DNA of 64,000 nucleotides from Bacteroidota bacterium (GTDB taxonomy: Bacteria; Bacteroidota; Bacteroidia; Flavobacteriales; Flavobacteriaceae). This document shows, in pieces, positions 1 to 10,780 of this stretch. The position numbers and the translations under genes are program-made. The stretch spans positions 1 to 64,000 of the forward strand of contig CANFJB010000003.1 of assembly GCA_947447375.1 (NCBI GenBank), read 5' to 3'. Position 1 is the stretch's first letter. Every line of letters starts with the position of its first letter. The notes under the pieces were generated by a model. That model was not told the origin of the DNA, did not search any database, and saw only the letters and a list, made by a program, of their open reading frames with translations.

Positions 1-1995
1 ACCGTAACGGATGCTATTGCACCAGTAATTACAGCACCAGCTTCAATTACTGCTAATGCAGGAGCTAGTTGTACTGCAACGATTGTCTTAACTGCCCCAG
101 CGGTAGCAGACAACTGTACAGCACCGAATGCAATTACATTAACAAACAATGCACCAGCGGGTGGTATCTTCCCAATCGGAACTACAACCGTAACATGGAC
201 TGCAACGGATGCTAGTGGTAATGTTTCAACAAGAACACAGTTAATCACTGTAATCGATGTAACCGTTCCAACGTTAACTACACCAGTGGCAATGACTGCA
301 ACAGCAGGAACTGGATGTACAGCAACTATCACGTTAACAGCGCCAACAGCTGCTGACAACTGTAACGGAGTAACATTAACTAACAATGCCCCAGCGGGAG
401 GAATCTTCCCAATAGGAGACACGGTAGTTACATGGACTGCAACGGATGCGGCTGGTAATATCACTACTAAAACACAATTAGTAACAGTGAGAGATACTAC
501 AGCACCTACAATCACTACACCAGTTGCAATGACTGCAACAGCAGGAGCAAGCTGTAGTGCAGCGGTAGTATTAACAATACCAACAGCTACTGATAACTGT
601 ACTAGTCCAGTAACGTTGACTAACAATGCGCCAACTAGTGGATTGTACTTAGTAGGAGTTACTACAGTAACTTGGACTGCAACGGATGCTTATGGAAATA
701 GTTCAACAAGAACGCAAACAGTAACCGTAACGGATACTGTAGCACCGGTAATTCCAATTTTAGCACCAATTACTGCCAACGCAGGAGCTAACTGTACTGC
801 AATAATTGCTTTAAATGCTCCGGCAGCGACTGATAATTGCACGAGTTCAGTAGTAATAACGAACAATGCACCAGCGGGTGGTATCTTCCCAATCGGAACT
901 ACAACCGTAACATGGACAGCAACAGATTCTAGTGGTAATACTTCAACAAGAACACAGTTAATTACTGTAGTTGATGTAACAGGACCAGTATTTGGCCCAC
1001 TACCAATAATAAATCTAAGTCCAGGAAACAATTGTATTGCTGTGTTTACAATTCCAAGACCAACGGTAACTGACAACTGTACAAGCGTTGTAACTTTAAC
1101 TAGTAATGCTCCAGCAAATGGTATTTATCCTGCCGGCACAACAGTAGTTACTTGGATTGCTACTGATACTGCAGGTAACACGACTACAGCGGTTCAACAA
1201 GTTGAAGTTTCTGATACAACACCTCCAGTAGTTATTGCTCAAAACATTACAGTAGCTCTTGATGCAAATGGTCTAGCAGTTATAACGGCTTCAGCATTGA
1301 ATAATGGTTCTACTGACAACTGCGGTATTCAAAGTATTACTGCTAGTCAATTAACATTCAATTGTGGATCTGTAGGAACTAATACAGTAGTGTTAACAGT
1401 TACTGATATTCATGGAAATGTTTCAACTGCCAATGTTGTAGTAACTGTTGTAAATAACTTCCGTGATAACGATAATGACGGAATAAAAGACAACTGTGAC
1501 GATGACGATGATAACGACGGAATTTTAGACATCAATGATAACTGTCCATTTACTCCAAACGTAGGCCAAGAAGATGCTGACCATGACGGAATAGGTGATG
1601 CATGTGATGACGATAATGATAATGATGGAATATTAAATGCATTAGACAATTGTCCATTCACTTATAATCCATTACAAGAAGATCGTGATCATGACGGAAT
1701 AGGTGATGTTTGTGATTTAGTAGAAATTAATGTATCTCAAGCGATTACTCCAAATGGAGATGGAATTAATGATACATGGATGATTTACAATATCCAACAA
1801 TATCCAAAATCAGTAGTTCGTGTTTATAACAAATGGGGATCTGAAGTATTCTTCGCCAAAAATTATAAAAACGATTGGAATGGATACTATAAAAACGAAA
1901 CCGAGCCATTACCAGAAGGTTCTTACTATTACCAAATTGATTTAGAAGGTGATGGTAAACTTGAAAATGATGGATGGATTTACATTACCCGTTAA
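1..1995 (+). CDS. HYR-repeat surface protein with type B T9SS sorting domain (5' end missing)
   Basis: The frame is open from the first base, so the N-terminus lies outside the window; 664 codons are visible. Five to six HYR/Ig-like repeats of about 83 residues come first, sharing motifs such as [10 protein letters not shown] and [12 protein letters not shown] with conserved Cys. A calcium-binding thrombospondin type 3-like region follows (about residues 485-570, DxDxDGIxD repeats). The last 90 residues begin [12 protein letters not shown] and match the gliding-motility CHU_C / type B T9SS sorting domain. Known for the family: such proteins are secreted by T9SS and held on the cell surface, often as adhesins. 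The PorP/SprF gene 19 bases downstream is the usual partner. Repeats are very similar in DNA, with a 56-base exact copy at 145-200 and 862-917. Confidence 0.9.
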   Translation, partial: TVTDAIAPVITAPASITANAGASCTATIVLTAPAVADNCTAPNAITLTNNAPAGGIFPIGTTTVTWTATDASGNVSTRTQLITVIDVTVPTLTTPVAMTATAGTGCTATITLTAPTAADNCNGVTLTNNAPAGGIFPIGDTVVTWTATDAAGNITTKTQLVTVRDTTAPTITTPVAMTATAGASCSAAVVLTIPTATDNCTSPVTLTNNAPTSGLYLVGVTTVTWTATDAYGNSSTRTQTVTVTDTVAPVIPILAPITANAGANCTAIIALNAPAATDNCTSSVVITNNAPAGGIFPIGTTTVTWTATDSSGNTSTRTQLITVVDVTGPVFGPLPIINLSPGNNCIAVFTIPRPTVTDNCTSVVTLTSNAPANGIYPAGTTVVTWIATDTAGNTTTAVQQVEVSDTTPPVVIAQNITVALDANGLAVITASALNNGSTDNCGIQSITASQLTFNCGSVGTNTVVLTVTDIHGNVSTANVVVTVVNNFRDNDNDGIKDNCDDDDDNDGILDINDNCPFTPNVGQEDADHDGIGDACDDDNDNDGILNALDNCPFTYNPLQEDRDHDGIGDVCDLVEINVSQAITPNGDGINDTWMIYNIQQYPKSVVRVYNKWGSEVFFAKNYKNDWNGYYKNETEPLPEGSYYYQIDLEGDGKLENDGWIYITR

Positions 1996-2014
1996 TAAAT
2001 AAAAAACAATATCA

Positions 2015-2935
2015 ATGAAAAAGATTAATTATATTATAACAGGAGCACTACTATTATTTAGTAGTGCCCTTTTCTCCCAACAAGAAAGTCTCTTTACGGA
2101 ATATAGGTATCATATGAATGTTTTTAACCCTGCTTATGCTGGAGTTGATAATGAAACAATTATTACAAGCTCTATTCGTAAACAATGGGTTGGGATAAAG
2201 GACGCCCCAGAAAGTCAAGCTTTTTCATTCGGGACAAATTGGAAAAAGAATGTTGGGATAGGAGCTACGTTAGTAAGTGATCGCACTTTCATTGAAAAAC
2301 AAGTGTCATATGGAATTGATTTTTCTTATAAAGTAAAACTAAGCGCTACAGTTGACATGTATTTAGGGTTAAAAGTAGGTGGAAATGTATACGATGTTAA
2401 CACTTCAGGTTTAGAAACGTATAATATTATTTCTGATCCAGCTTTGATCACGATTCATCATTTTGACCCAAACATGGGGGTAGGGATGTTACTTAAAAAA
2501 GGAAAATTCTTTTATTCTTTATCAGTTCCAAAAATACTAAATACAGATAGAGCTAAGTTAGAAAGAGGTTTTGCGACTGTTGCTTCTGACAGGCCACATC
2601 TATATATGAGTAGCGGTTATGATTTTGATTTAAATGACACCAAAACGTTTGTATTTAAACCATCATTTTTGATGCGTTATGTAACTGGCGCTCCAATGTC
2701 TCTAGATTTTAATGGAATGTTGATCATGCACAATTTTGTTGAATTAGGAGCTACCTATAGAACGGATAATGCTCAAACTAGAGATGAATTATTTCCGATG
2801 AATACGGTTGCAGGAATGATTAATTTATACATTAGTAAAAATATGTGCGTTGGATTTGTATATGAAACCAGTTCTAGAGAAGAGTTAGCTAGTGCTAAAA
2901 ACACGAATGAATTTTTCTTAAGATATAAGTTCTAA
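2015..2935 (+). CDS. PorP/SprF family type IX secretion membrane protein
   Basis: 306 residues with a signal peptide (MKKINYIITGALLLFSSALF, cleavage near SQ) and an N-terminal signature seen in PorP/SprF proteins (ESLFTEYRYHMNVFNPAYAG). The rest alternates as expected for an outer-membrane beta-barrel and ends in an aromatic-containing strand (FFLRYKF). SprF-like proteins are known to be needed for secretion or surface attachment of type B CTD proteins such as SprB. The gene follows the HYR protein by 19 bases and precedes a terminator, so the two likely form a dedicated client-partner operon. Confidence 0.9.
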   Translation: MKKINYIITGALLLFSSALFSQQESLFTEYRYHMNVFNPAYAGVDNETIITSSIRKQWVGIKDAPESQAFSFGTNWKKNVGIGATLVSDRTFIEKQVSYGIDFSYKVKLSATVDMYLGLKVGGNVYDVNTSGLETYNIISDPALITIHHFDPNMGVGMLLKKGKFFYSLSVPKILNTDRAKLERGFATVASDRPHLYMSSGYDFDLNDTKTFVFKPSFLMRYVTGAPMSLDFNGMLIMHNFVELGATYRTDNAQTRDELFPMNTVAGMINLYISKNMCVGFVYETSSREELASAKNTNEFFLRYKF

Positions 2936-2975
2936 AAACTATTTAAGCTTGTAAAAGCTTAATTATTTAAAATTT

Positions 2976-3005
2976 AAAAAGCAACCTCAACGGGTTGCTT
3001 TTTTG
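2976..3005 (+). terminator. Rho-independent terminator after the PorP/SprF gene
   Basis: Stem GCAACC / GGTTGC, extended by an A-run and T-run, followed by TTTTTTG. It closes the HYR-PorP operon. Confidence 0.8.
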
Positions 3006-3059
3006 TTTGATTTTTTTTAACAAGTCTCTTCATTGAATATTGCAACGTACTAGAATTAA

Positions 3060-3179
3060 AAGCAATTGAAATTATTAGAGTCTCCAAAAGGAATTCTGTA
3101 TAATTTTCACTCGGTTAACTTGTACAAAGACGGTCAAAAAACATTTGTAAACGAATATTTTAGATTTTTAGAAGATTAA
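3060..3179 (+). pseudogene. Possible gene-end relic
   Basis: About 39 codons are open here and read like a protein C-terminus (QLKLLESPKGILYNFHSVN, then FVNEYFRFLED and stop). The frame is closed by a TAA immediately upstream and there is no start codon. I do not recognise the parent family. It may be a decayed remnant of a lost gene or chance; confidence is low. Confidence 0.25.
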
Positions 3180-3223
3180 TTTGTGACTTTTGCCTTTTCT
3201 TTATTTCTTTTGTGGTGAAAAGT

Positions 3224-4006
3224 TTAAAGGCCTTTTAGAAAACCAATAATAACTTTTTCCAAATCTTCCTTATTTTCAATGTGGCTCATATGACCATCAG
3301 GGAAAGTAATTAATTCGGTATTGGTATTTTCAATTTGTGCTATATTGTCTTTGTATAATAATACGCCATCTTTTTCTCCAAGAATTAACATTTTAGGAAA
3401 ATCAGTTTCTTTAAGAATATATTGTCTGTCTTTTCTAATTTTCATTCCCTCCAACGAAGCAACTATTCCTTGCAAAGGGGTTTTTAAAGCCTCTAATTTT
3501 ACGTTTTCAATTTCATTTTCTAGTCGGTCACGGTTGTTTTCGCTAAATAAATTAGCAATCGACATTCTAACAAAATTGATATAATTCTGTTTTACAGCTT
3601 TAATCGCTCGATCCCGATTTATTTTTCTTTCTTCACTATCTTCCTTAGAAGTTGAATTCATTAACACCAATCCTTTTACAGCATTAGGAAATAATTCGGC
3701 AAACGCCAATGCAACATATCCTCCCATGGAATGCCCTATAATTATAGCTTTTCTAATTTTTAGATTGGATAAAATAGCTTTTACTATTTCAGCATTCTCT
3801 TCCATTGAATGAACATAACCAAGACAATCGGATTGCCCATGACCCAATAAATCAATTGAAATCACCCTATTTTTTTCAGCTAATTTAGGAGCCAAATCCT
3901 TCCACATGGTTTTGTTTTCCAAAAAACCGTGAAGTAAAACTACAGCAGTTCCTGTTCCAATATCGGAATAAGAAATGGCAGTGTTTTTATAGATAATTTG
4001 TTTCAT
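3224..4006 (-). CDS. Alpha/beta hydrolase
   Basis: 260 residues with an alpha/beta-hydrolase layout: oxyanion motif LLHGF (residues 24-28), LGHGQSD (54-60), nucleophile elbow GHSMGG with Ser93, an acid in the ILGEKDG region, and a C-terminal His in DGHMSH. It has no signal peptide, so it is probably cytosolic. The substrate cannot be read from sequence; carboxylesters or a small-molecule ester are typical of the family. The gene is monocistronic and separated from pepP by a terminator. Confidence 0.85.
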   Translation of the reverse strand: MKQIIYKNTAISYSDIGTGTAVVLLHGFLENKTMWKDLAPKLAEKNRVISIDLLGHGQSDCLGYVHSMEENAEIVKAILSNLKIRKAIIIGHSMGGYVALAFAELFPNAVKGLVLMNSTSKEDSEERKINRDRAIKAVKQNYINFVRMSIANLFSENNRDRLENEIENVKLEALKTPLQGIVASLEGMKIRKDRQYILKETDFPKMLILGEKDGVLLYKDNIAQIENTNTELITFPDGHMSHIENKEDLEKVIIGFLKGL

Positions 4007-4048
4007 TGATATATTTCGTGCAAAAATAAGGCTAAAATTTCTACAAAA

Positions 4049-4079
4049 TAAAAAACGGTTTACATTTCTGCAAACCGTC
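4049..4079 (-). terminator. Terminator after the aminopeptidase P gene
   Basis: Read on the minus strand, stem ACGGTTTGC / GTAAACCGT with loop AGAAAT is followed by TTTTTTA. It separates the aminopeptidase gene from the downstream hydrolase. Confidence 0.7.
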
Positions 4080-4113
4080 TATTATCTATTTGTCTAAATT
4101 CTTTTTATCTAAA

Positions 4114-5406
4114 TTATGCATTCATGATCGTTTCAATTTCTTCAATTTCAATTGGAATATTCTGCATCAAATTAAAAGGATTTCCTTTTTCTTGAATAAC
4201 TACATTATCTTCTAATCGAATTCCAAAACCTTCCTCTGGAATATAAATTCCTGGCTCAACTGTAAACACCATATTGGCTTGCATTGGCTCAGTCAAAATT
4301 CCATAATCGTGAGTGTCTAAGCCCAAATGGTGCGAAGTTCCATGCATGAAATATTTTTTATACGCAGGCCATTCAGGGTTTTCATTTTGAACATCGGCCT
4401 TGTCAATTAATCCTAAACCTAATAATTCTGAAGTCATTAATTTACCAACTTCAACATGATATTGTTTCCAATTTGTTCCAGGAGTTAGCATTTTTGTAGC
4501 TTCATTTTTCACATTCAAAACAGCATTATAAACTGCTTTTTGTCTTTCAGAAAAACGCCCAGATACAGGAATCATACGCGTCATATCACTAGAATAATTA
4601 GCATATTCAGCAGCAACATCCAATAATATCAAATCCCCAGCTTTACAAACTTGGTTATTCTCTATATAATGTAAAACATTGGCATTATTTCCTGAAGCAA
4701 TTATTGGCGTATAGGCAAAACCTTTTGATCTATTTCGAATAAATTCGTGAATAAATTCGGCCTCAATTTCATATTCAGTAACATTTGGTTTTACAAATGA
4801 CAATACTCTTCGAAATCCTTTTTCGGTAATATTACAAGCATTCTGAATTAATTCAATTTCCTCTTTTTCCTTTACTGATCGAATGCGTTGCAAAATCGGA
4901 TTACTTTTTGCAACTGCATGAGCAGGATATTTCTCTTTCCACCATTTTACAAAACGGGCCTCACGAGTTTCTGTTTCTACAGTCGCACGGTAATGCTCAT
5001 TAGTATTGATATAAATAGTTTCGGAATGGGTCATTAATTCGAATAAAATTTTCTCGAAATCTTGAAGCCAATAAACCGTTTTTATTCCTGAAACCTCAAA
5101 TGCACGATCTTTAGAAAGTTTTTCGCCTTCCCAAATCGCAATGTGATCGTTGGTTTCTTTTAAGAATAATATTTCTCTTTGGTGCTCGTATGGTGCATCT
5201 GGGAATAGTAACAAAATACTCTCTTCTTGATCTACTCCCGACAAATAAAAGATGTCGCGGTGTTGTGCAAATGGCAAAGTGCTATCGGCAGAAACCGGGT
5301 AGATATCATTAGAATTAAAAACCGCCACACTTTTAGGCTTCATCTGAGCCGTAAATTTCGAACGATTTTTTACAAATAAATTACGGTCAATTTGATGGTA
5401 TTTCAT
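4114..5406 (-). CDS. pepP: Aminopeptidase P family protein (M24B)
   Basis: 430 residues. An N-terminal AMP_N-type domain (about 1-130) precedes a pita-bread M24 domain. Metal ligands are visible: Asp in ILLDVAAE, Asp in SSDMTRM, His in MHGTSHHLG, Glu in TVEPGIY and Glu in IRLEDNV. The family removes the N-terminal residue from X-Pro peptides using two Mn2+ ions. Its length is normal for the family and there is no signal peptide. It starts 24 bases downstream of mvaS on the same strand, so the two are probably co-transcribed. Confidence 0.9.
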   Translation of the reverse strand: MKYHQIDRNLFVKNRSKFTAQMKPKSVAVFNSNDIYPVSADSTLPFAQHRDIFYLSGVDQEESILLLFPDAPYEHQREILFLKETNDHIAIWEGEKLSKDRAFEVSGIKTVYWLQDFEKILFELMTHSETIYINTNEHYRATVETETREARFVKWWKEKYPAHAVAKSNPILQRIRSVKEKEEIELIQNACNITEKGFRRVLSFVKPNVTEYEIEAEFIHEFIRNRSKGFAYTPIIASGNNANVLHYIENNQVCKAGDLILLDVAAEYANYSSDMTRMIPVSGRFSERQKAVYNAVLNVKNEATKMLTPGTNWKQYHVEVGKLMTSELLGLGLIDKADVQNENPEWPAYKKYFMHGTSHHLGLDTHDYGILTEPMQANMVFTVEPGIYIPEEGFGIRLEDNVVIQEKGNPFNLMQNIPIEIEEIETIMNA

Positions 5407-5430
5407 AATGCAATAAATTAGATTACAAAT

Positions 5431-6801
5431 CTAATCAATCCATTTGTAATATCTAGCACCTATTAGGTTAGGATTTTCATTTTCTATTTTATCCAATATC
5501 CACTCACTTTTTGGCGACTGAACACTCGATTTTTGCTCTTTTTTGTGCAATTTTTCATACGTTTCAAATCCAATTTCATGACTTTTTTCTAATGTTTGAA
5601 ACAAATTAACATTCGAAATTGCCGATGCCCAATTGGGTTGAATTGTTCCTTCAAACACTTTGGATTTTGAACCGCTTCCGTAGGCTAGGAAACCAAACTT
5701 TTGATTTGAAAGATCTGTTTTTGATTCATAAAAATGAGCTAAAGTCGATAGAAATCCCATAAAAATTGAACCTGTATATAAATTACCAATTAACGAAGAA
5801 GCAATTTCTGCAGGTTGCAATTTTTCGTTTACAAAGTTTCGGTATTCCTCTGATTTGCTGATTTCTTTCAGTTTATTTTGGTATTCTGAAGCGTCTTCAT
5901 TTCCATTAATAATTTTGTTTTCATGATCCAAACAATAGATTTCCGACAACATTCTTCTTCCTTGAAAAGAGTAAGGAAGGTGCATAATTATACTTTTCCA
6001 AGAATTATAAACTGAATCTTCGGAACCACTTTCTTTTTTAAACGAAAAGTAAGCATTTCTAGTTCTATCCATATAACATTGATTGGAATATTGCCCTTCA
6101 AAAACCGGTTGGTCTTTGTGAATTTCAATTTCAGCTTCTAAATTATCGAACCAATTTTCGTTATTAGAATTTCCGGTAATTGCTTCTTTAGAAATTGAGC
6201 GATAAGGTTTGAAAAAATCAAAAACTCCTTTTGTACTAGTTGCCCAATTATTTTCAAATGCTATGATTCTAGGATTTTGAGAAATTAATAAAGCTACTGC
6301 TCCTGCCCCTTGAGTGTACTCTCCAGTTGAATTTAAATCGTATTTAGCAATGTCAGATGTGACTACAATTGCTTTTTTATTTGGATTTAATTTTACAAAA
6401 TCAATACAATTTTGCATTGCATCAACACCGCCAATACATGCAAATGTAAAATCAACAACGTCGCATTCTGCCAATCGGTTTTCACCAAATTTTTGCTCCA
6501 TTAGTGTAACTAAAAAGGAAGCAATAGGTTTTGAACTGTCGATTGCGCTTTCGGTTCCAACATAAATTCGAGAAATATCCTCTAAGTTAATTGCATTATC
6601 TACAATCAATTTAGTCAATGCGTTAGCACCAAAAACCACCGTATCTTGATGGGTATCAGGCAATGTCATTTTCAGTAATCCCAATCCTTTTTCCAATTTT
6701 TCAGGATCGATATTTCTATTATTTGCCAATGTATTTATTGGTAAATGTATTTTTGCAACATCAAATGCGATAGCGTCTATTCCGAAATTCATTGTAGTCA
6801 A
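5431..6801 (-). CDS. mvaS: Hydroxymethylglutaryl-CoA synthase
   Basis: 456 residues. The N-terminal thiolase-fold half carries the active-site Cys122 in FACIGGVDAM, corresponding to NACYGG in the family. The acid-containing segment YVGTESAIDSSKP and the GEYTQGAGAVALLI segment are also present. The enzyme condenses acetoacetyl-CoA with acetyl-CoA to give HMG-CoA, the entry to the mevalonate route to isoprenoids, which many Flavobacteria use. The sequence around the Cys differs from classical enzymes (Ile for Tyr), so the assignment rests on overall pattern. It is upstream of pepP in the same direction. Confidence 0.85.
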   Translation of the reverse strand: MTTMNFGIDAIAFDVAKIHLPINTLANNRNIDPEKLEKGLGLLKMTLPDTHQDTVVFGANALTKLIVDNAINLEDISRIYVGTESAIDSSKPIASFLVTLMEQKFGENRLAECDVVDFTFACIGGVDAMQNCIDFVKLNPNKKAIVVTSDIAKYDLNSTGEYTQGAGAVALLISQNPRIIAFENNWATSTKGVFDFFKPYRSISKEAITGNSNNENWFDNLEAEIEIHKDQPVFEGQYSNQCYMDRTRNAYFSFKKESGSEDSVYNSWKSIIMHLPYSFQGRRMLSEIYCLDHENKIINGNEDASEYQNKLKEISKSEEYRNFVNEKLQPAEIASSLIGNLYTGSIFMGFLSTLAHFYESKTDLSNQKFGFLAYGSGSKSKVFEGTIQPNWASAISNVNLFQTLEKSHEIGFETYEKLHKKEQKSSVQSPKSEWILDKIENENPNLIGARYYKWID

Positions 6802-6987
6802 TTTTTTGTAAAATTACAAAGTGGTATTGATGTTTAATAGAATTTAACTCTTAAAAATGCCTTCGTAATTAATTTTTACGATATTTAAAACAAACAGGAA
6901 GTTCTAATAGGAATTTAATAATTTTATAATCATTCCTGCACAATTTTATTTAATTTAGCAGAAATAATATTTTAACAACTGTTTTTT

Positions 6988-7839
6988 ATGAAGTCACTTT
7001 TCTTAATTTTATTTTCAAGTTTTTTTCTCTTTTCAAATGCTCAAAATAAGCCTTCGTATTTTATTTATGATCAAAATGGAAAGCAAGCAAGTTATAAAGA
7101 TATCATAAACAATTCACAAAAAGCAGAGGTGCTTTTATTTGGAGAATACCACGACAATTCTGTGGCGCATTGGCTTGAATTAGAAATAACTAAAGATTTA
7201 TTTGGAAAAAAAGGATTGGTTTTAGGAGCTGAAATGTTGGAGGCTGACAATCAAAAACAAGTAAATCAATATTTAAATGGCGAAATCAATCAGAAAAAAT
7301 TAGATAGTACCGCAAGACTTTGGCCCAACTATAAAACGGATTACAAACCACTAGTAGATTTTGCAAAGGAAAATAAGGTTGATTTTATTGCTACTAATAT
7401 TCCTCGAAGATTTGCAAGTTTAGTTTTTAAAAACGGTTTTGAAGCATTAGATAAATTGTCAATTGAAGAAAAATCTTGGATTGCGCCGTTGCCTATATTA
7501 TACGATTCAAACCTGCCTGGATACAATAAAATGGCACAAGAAATGGGAGGTCATGGGGGAGAGAATTTGCCTAAAGCACAAGCTTCAAAAGATGCTACAA
7601 TGGCTCATTTTATTATTAAAAATCGAAAAGAAAACTCTTTATTTATTCATTACAACGGTTCCTACCATAGTGATAATTTTGAAGGAATTAATTGGTATTT
7701 AAAACAGGAAAATCCTACAATAAAAATTGTTACCATTGCGACCGTTTCTCAAAAAGACATCTCAAAACTAGAGCCTGAATATTTGGGTAAAGCCAATTTT
7801 ATTATTGTAATTGATGAAGACGTAACCAAAACGTATTAA
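6988..7839 (+). CDS. ChaN family (haem-binding-type) exported protein
   Basis: 283 residues with a signal peptide (MKSLFLILFSSFFLFSNA, then QNKP). The motif VLLFGEYHDNSVAHWLELE is the hallmark of the ChaN/DUF399 (Cofac_haem_bdg) family, and the HYNGSYHSDNFEGI segment near residue 215 is the second conserved block. ChaN of Campylobacter binds haem and is linked to iron uptake. A periplasmic or lipoprotein-like role in haem/iron handling is inferred. There is no lipobox Cys here. It stands alone, divergent from mvaS. Confidence 0.8.
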   Translation: MKSLFLILFSSFFLFSNAQNKPSYFIYDQNGKQASYKDIINNSQKAEVLLFGEYHDNSVAHWLELEITKDLFGKKGLVLGAEMLEADNQKQVNQYLNGEINQKKLDSTARLWPNYKTDYKPLVDFAKENKVDFIATNIPRRFASLVFKNGFEALDKLSIEEKSWIAPLPILYDSNLPGYNKMAQEMGGHGGENLPKAQASKDATMAHFIIKNRKENSLFIHYNGSYHSDNFEGINWYLKQENPTIKIVTIATVSQKDISKLEPEYLGKANFIIVIDEDVTKTY

Positions 7840-7967
7840 TTGAACAAAATGAAATTTCATTTTTTGCATATTATTCAAAATTTCATTGAATTATTTTAAT
7901 CGGATTCAACAATAATTAAACAATTGTCAAAATCGCCTTAAAATCATTATAAATTACAACGAAAAGG

Positions 7968-7998
7968 TTGTAGTATGTTTTTTTAATGATTATTTTTG
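7968..7998 (+). promoter_or_regulatory. Promoter of the sdhCAB operon
   Basis: TTG at 7968-7970, 20 bases, then TATTTTTG at 7991-7998, matching the Flavobacterium consensus TTG-N19-TANNTTTG. It lies 33 bases before the sdhC start. Confidence 0.6.
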
Positions 7999-8030
7999 TG
8001 CATTATTAAAAAATAAAAATTGAATTTATC

Positions 8031-8699
8031 ATGGCCAATTCTTCATTTCTAAAGTCTTCAATTGCAAAGAAAGTTGCAATGGCGCTTTCGGGACTTTTTT
8101 TAATTTCCTTTTTATCACTTCATTTTTTCATCAATTTAACATCAATTTTCAGTGAAGATGTTTTTAATATGATGTCACATTTTATGGGTTACAATCCGAT
8201 AATTCAATTTGTAATGCAGCCAATTTTGGTTGCAGGAGTTGTTTTTCACTTTGTAATGGGAATGATTTTAGAATTAAAAAACAGAAGTTCTAGACCTGTA
8301 TCTTATGCTAATTATAATGGAGCGGCCAATTCCTCCTGGGTATCAAGAAATATGATTGTTTCTGGATTAGTGGTTCTAGCTTTTCTAGGATTGCACTTTT
8401 ACGATTTTTGGGTTCAAGAAATTACTTATAAATACATTAACGTAAACGAAATTAATCCAACAAGATATTACGAAGAATTAAACCATAAATTCGAAAGTCC
8501 AGTTCGAACAGGATTGTATGCTTTAGCATTTATTTTATTATCAATGCACTTATGGCACGGTTTCAACTCGTCTTTCCAATCGGTTGGATTTAATAATAAA
8601 TATTCAAAAGCACTTCATAAATTAGGATATGCATTTGCAATTATTGTTCCTTTAGGATTTATAGTTATTGCGTTATTCCATCATTTTAATCAAATTTAA
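8031..8699 (+). CDS. sdhC: Succinate dehydrogenase cytochrome b subunit
   Basis: 222 residues with five hydrophobic helices and His residues within them (for example SLHFFI, FHFVMGM, GLHFYDF, MHLWHGF, FHHF), typical of the single-polypeptide, two-haem membrane anchor of type B SQR. It anchors SdhA and SdhB in the inner membrane and passes electrons to menaquinone. It is the first gene of sdhCAB, 11 bases before sdhA, behind a recognisable promoter. Confidence 0.95.
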   Translation: MANSSFLKSSIAKKVAMALSGLFLISFLSLHFFINLTSIFSEDVFNMMSHFMGYNPIIQFVMQPILVAGVVFHFVMGMILELKNRSSRPVSYANYNGAANSSWVSRNMIVSGLVVLAFLGLHFYDFWVQEITYKYINVNEINPTRYYEELNHKFESPVRTGLYALAFILLSMHLWHGFNSSFQSVGFNNKYSKALHKLGYAFAIIVPLGFIVIALFHHFNQI

Positions 8700-8710
8700 T
8701 TCAATTTATA

Positions 8711-10711
8711 ATGGCATTAGATTCAAAAATACCAGAAGGTTCAATTTCGGACAAATGGACAAATTATAAAGATCATATTAATTTAGTAAACCCTGCAAAC
8801 AAGCGTAATTTAGATGTTATTGTTGTGGGAACTGGATTGGCTGGTGGTTCTGCCGCTGCAACTTTAGCAGAGTTAGGCTACAATGTAAAAGCATTTTGTT
8901 TTCAAGATTCACCTCGTCGTGCACACTCAATTGCTGCTCAAGGAGGAATTAATGCTGCCAAGAATTATCAAGGTGACGGAGATTCAACTTTCCGTTTATT
9001 CTACGATACTGTAAAAGGTGGAGATTATCGTGCTCGTGAAGCCAATGTACACCGTTTAGCCGAAGTTTCAACTAATATTATCGACCAATGTGTGGCTCAA
9101 GGGGTACCTTTTGCTCGTGAATATGGAGGTTTATTAGACAATCGTTCTTTTGGAGGAACTTTGGTTTCTAGAACTTTTTATGCTAAAGGACAAACAGGAC
9201 AACAATTATTATTAGGAGCGTATTCAGCAATGAACCGTCAAATAGGTCGTGGTAAAATAAAAATGTTCAACCGTCACGAAATGCTTGATATAGTTATCGT
9301 GGATGGAAAAGCAAGAGGTATTATAGCGCGCGATTTAGTTTCAGGAAAAATCGAAAGACACTCTGCCCACGCCGTAGTTATTGCTTCTGGAGGATATGGA
9401 AATGTATTTTTCCTTTCTACAAATGCAATGGGAAGTAACGTTACAGCTGCTTGGAAAGTCCATAAAAGAGGCGCTTATTTTGCAAATCCTTGTTATACAC
9501 AAATTCACCCAACATGTATTCCAGTTTCTGGAGATCACCAAGCAAAACTGACATTAATGTCGGAATCTTTGCGTAATGATGGGCGTATTTGGGTACCAGC
9601 AAAATTAGAAGATGCAAAAGCCATTCGAGAAGGAAAATTGAAACCTACACAAATAGCTGAAGCCGATAGAGATTATTATTTAGAAAGACGCTACCCCGCT
9701 TTTGGAAATTTAGTACCACGTGATATTGCTTCTCGTGCCGCTAAAGAAAGATGCGATGCTGGTTTTGGTGTCAATAAAACTGGTGAAGCGGTCTATTTAG
9801 ATTTTGCAGCAGCAATTCAAAGATACGGAGTAGATCAAGCGCGATTAAAACATTTAGATGAGAACGATAGCACTGTAGTTACTAAATTAGGAACTGAAGT
9901 GGTGGCTAATAAATACGGGAACTTATTTCAAATGTATGAGAAAATCGTCGACGAAGATCCATACACTACACCAATGATGATTTACCCTGCGGTTCACTAT
10001 ACAATGGGTGGAGTTTGGGTTGATTATAACTTACAAACAACTATTCCTGGTTGTTTTGCAATTGGAGAAGCTAATTTTTCTGATCACGGAGCAAACAGAC
10101 TAGGAGCATCTGCATTGATGCAAGGATTAGCTGACGGATATTTTGTTTTACCATATACAATTGGTGATTATTTAGCACCAGATATCAAAATGGGAACTAT
10201 TTCTACAGATTTACCAGAATTTGAAGTAGCAGAAAAAAATGTAGTTGCCCAAATAGATAAACTAATGAATAATGGCGGTTCTAAACCAGCAGATTATTTC
10301 CATAAGAAATTAGGAAAAATCATGTGGGATAAAGTTGGAATGGCTCGTAATGAAAAAGGGTTAATTGAAGCGCAAGCCGAAATCGCACAAATCAGAGAAG
10401 AATTCTATAAAGAAGTAAAAATTCCTGGAACTGCTGATAGCTTCAACCCTGAATTAGCAAAAGCACTTCGTGTTGCCGACTTCCTAGAATTAGGAGAATT
10501 ATTCGCTAAAGATGCTTTACACAGAAACGAATCTTGTGGAGGTCACTTCCGTGAAGAATACCAAACTCCAGAAGGAGAAGCACAACGTGATGATGAGAAT
10601 TTTGCATACGTAGCGGCTTGGGAATACAAAGGAAATCCAAGTGACGCCGTGCTTCACAAAGAAGAATTGAAATTTGAAAACGTTAAATTAGTTCAAAGAA
10701 GTTATAAATAA
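8711..10711 (+). CDS. sdhA: Succinate dehydrogenase flavoprotein subunit
   Basis: 666 residues. The Rossmann FAD motif [15 protein letters not shown] is followed by His72 in [12 protein letters not shown], the covalent FAD attachment residue of the family. The substrate-site HTMGG-type motif appears as [10 protein letters not shown], and the catalytic Arg block as [12 protein letters not shown]. The C-terminal helical domain is present. It oxidises succinate to fumarate in the TCA cycle, on the cytoplasmic face of the membrane. Length fits Bacteroidota SdhA. Confidence 0.97.
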   Translation: MALDSKIPEGSISDKWTNYKDHINLVNPANKRNLDVIVVGTGLAGGSAAATLAELGYNVKAFCFQDSPRRAHSIAAQGGINAAKNYQGDGDSTFRLFYDTVKGGDYRAREANVHRLAEVSTNIIDQCVAQGVPFAREYGGLLDNRSFGGTLVSRTFYAKGQTGQQLLLGAYSAMNRQIGRGKIKMFNRHEMLDIVIVDGKARGIIARDLVSGKIERHSAHAVVIASGGYGNVFFLSTNAMGSNVTAAWKVHKRGAYFANPCYTQIHPTCIPVSGDHQAKLTLMSESLRNDGRIWVPAKLEDAKAIREGKLKPTQIAEADRDYYLERRYPAFGNLVPRDIASRAAKERCDAGFGVNKTGEAVYLDFAAAIQRYGVDQARLKHLDENDSTVVTKLGTEVVANKYGNLFQMYEKIVDEDPYTTPMMIYPAVHYTMGGVWVDYNLQTTIPGCFAIGEANFSDHGANRLGASALMQGLADGYFVLPYTIGDYLAPDIKMGTISTDLPEFEVAEKNVVAQIDKLMNNGGSKPADYFHKKLGKIMWDKVGMARNEKGLIEAQAEIAQIREEFYKEVKIPGTADSFNPELAKALRVADFLELGELFAKDALHRNESCGGHFREEYQTPEGEAQRDDENFAYVAAWEYKGNPSDAVLHKEELKFENVKLVQRSYK

Positions 10712-10717
10712 TAATTT

Positions 10718-10766
10718 GTCAAATGTCTAACGTCCAAATGTCCAACGACTTTAGACCTTAAGACCT
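10718..10766. repeat. Short word repeats between sdhA and sdhB
   Basis: The gap holds near-repeated words (AATGTCTAACGTC then AATGTCCAACG; GACCTTAAGACCTT). No hairpin with a T-run is seen, so it probably does not stop transcription between the two subunits. Confidence 0.4.
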
Positions 10767-10780
10767 TCAATCGAAATAAT

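Noticed and set aside
690-1076. Open frame of 128 codons on the minus strand within the HYR gene
   Set aside because: It is a shadow of the repeat-coding strand, low in complexity, with no family resemblance.
1-1700. Regular repeats that could suggest a CRISPR array
   Set aside because: The units are about 250 bases, code in frame for HYR domains and have no spacer pattern or cas genes.
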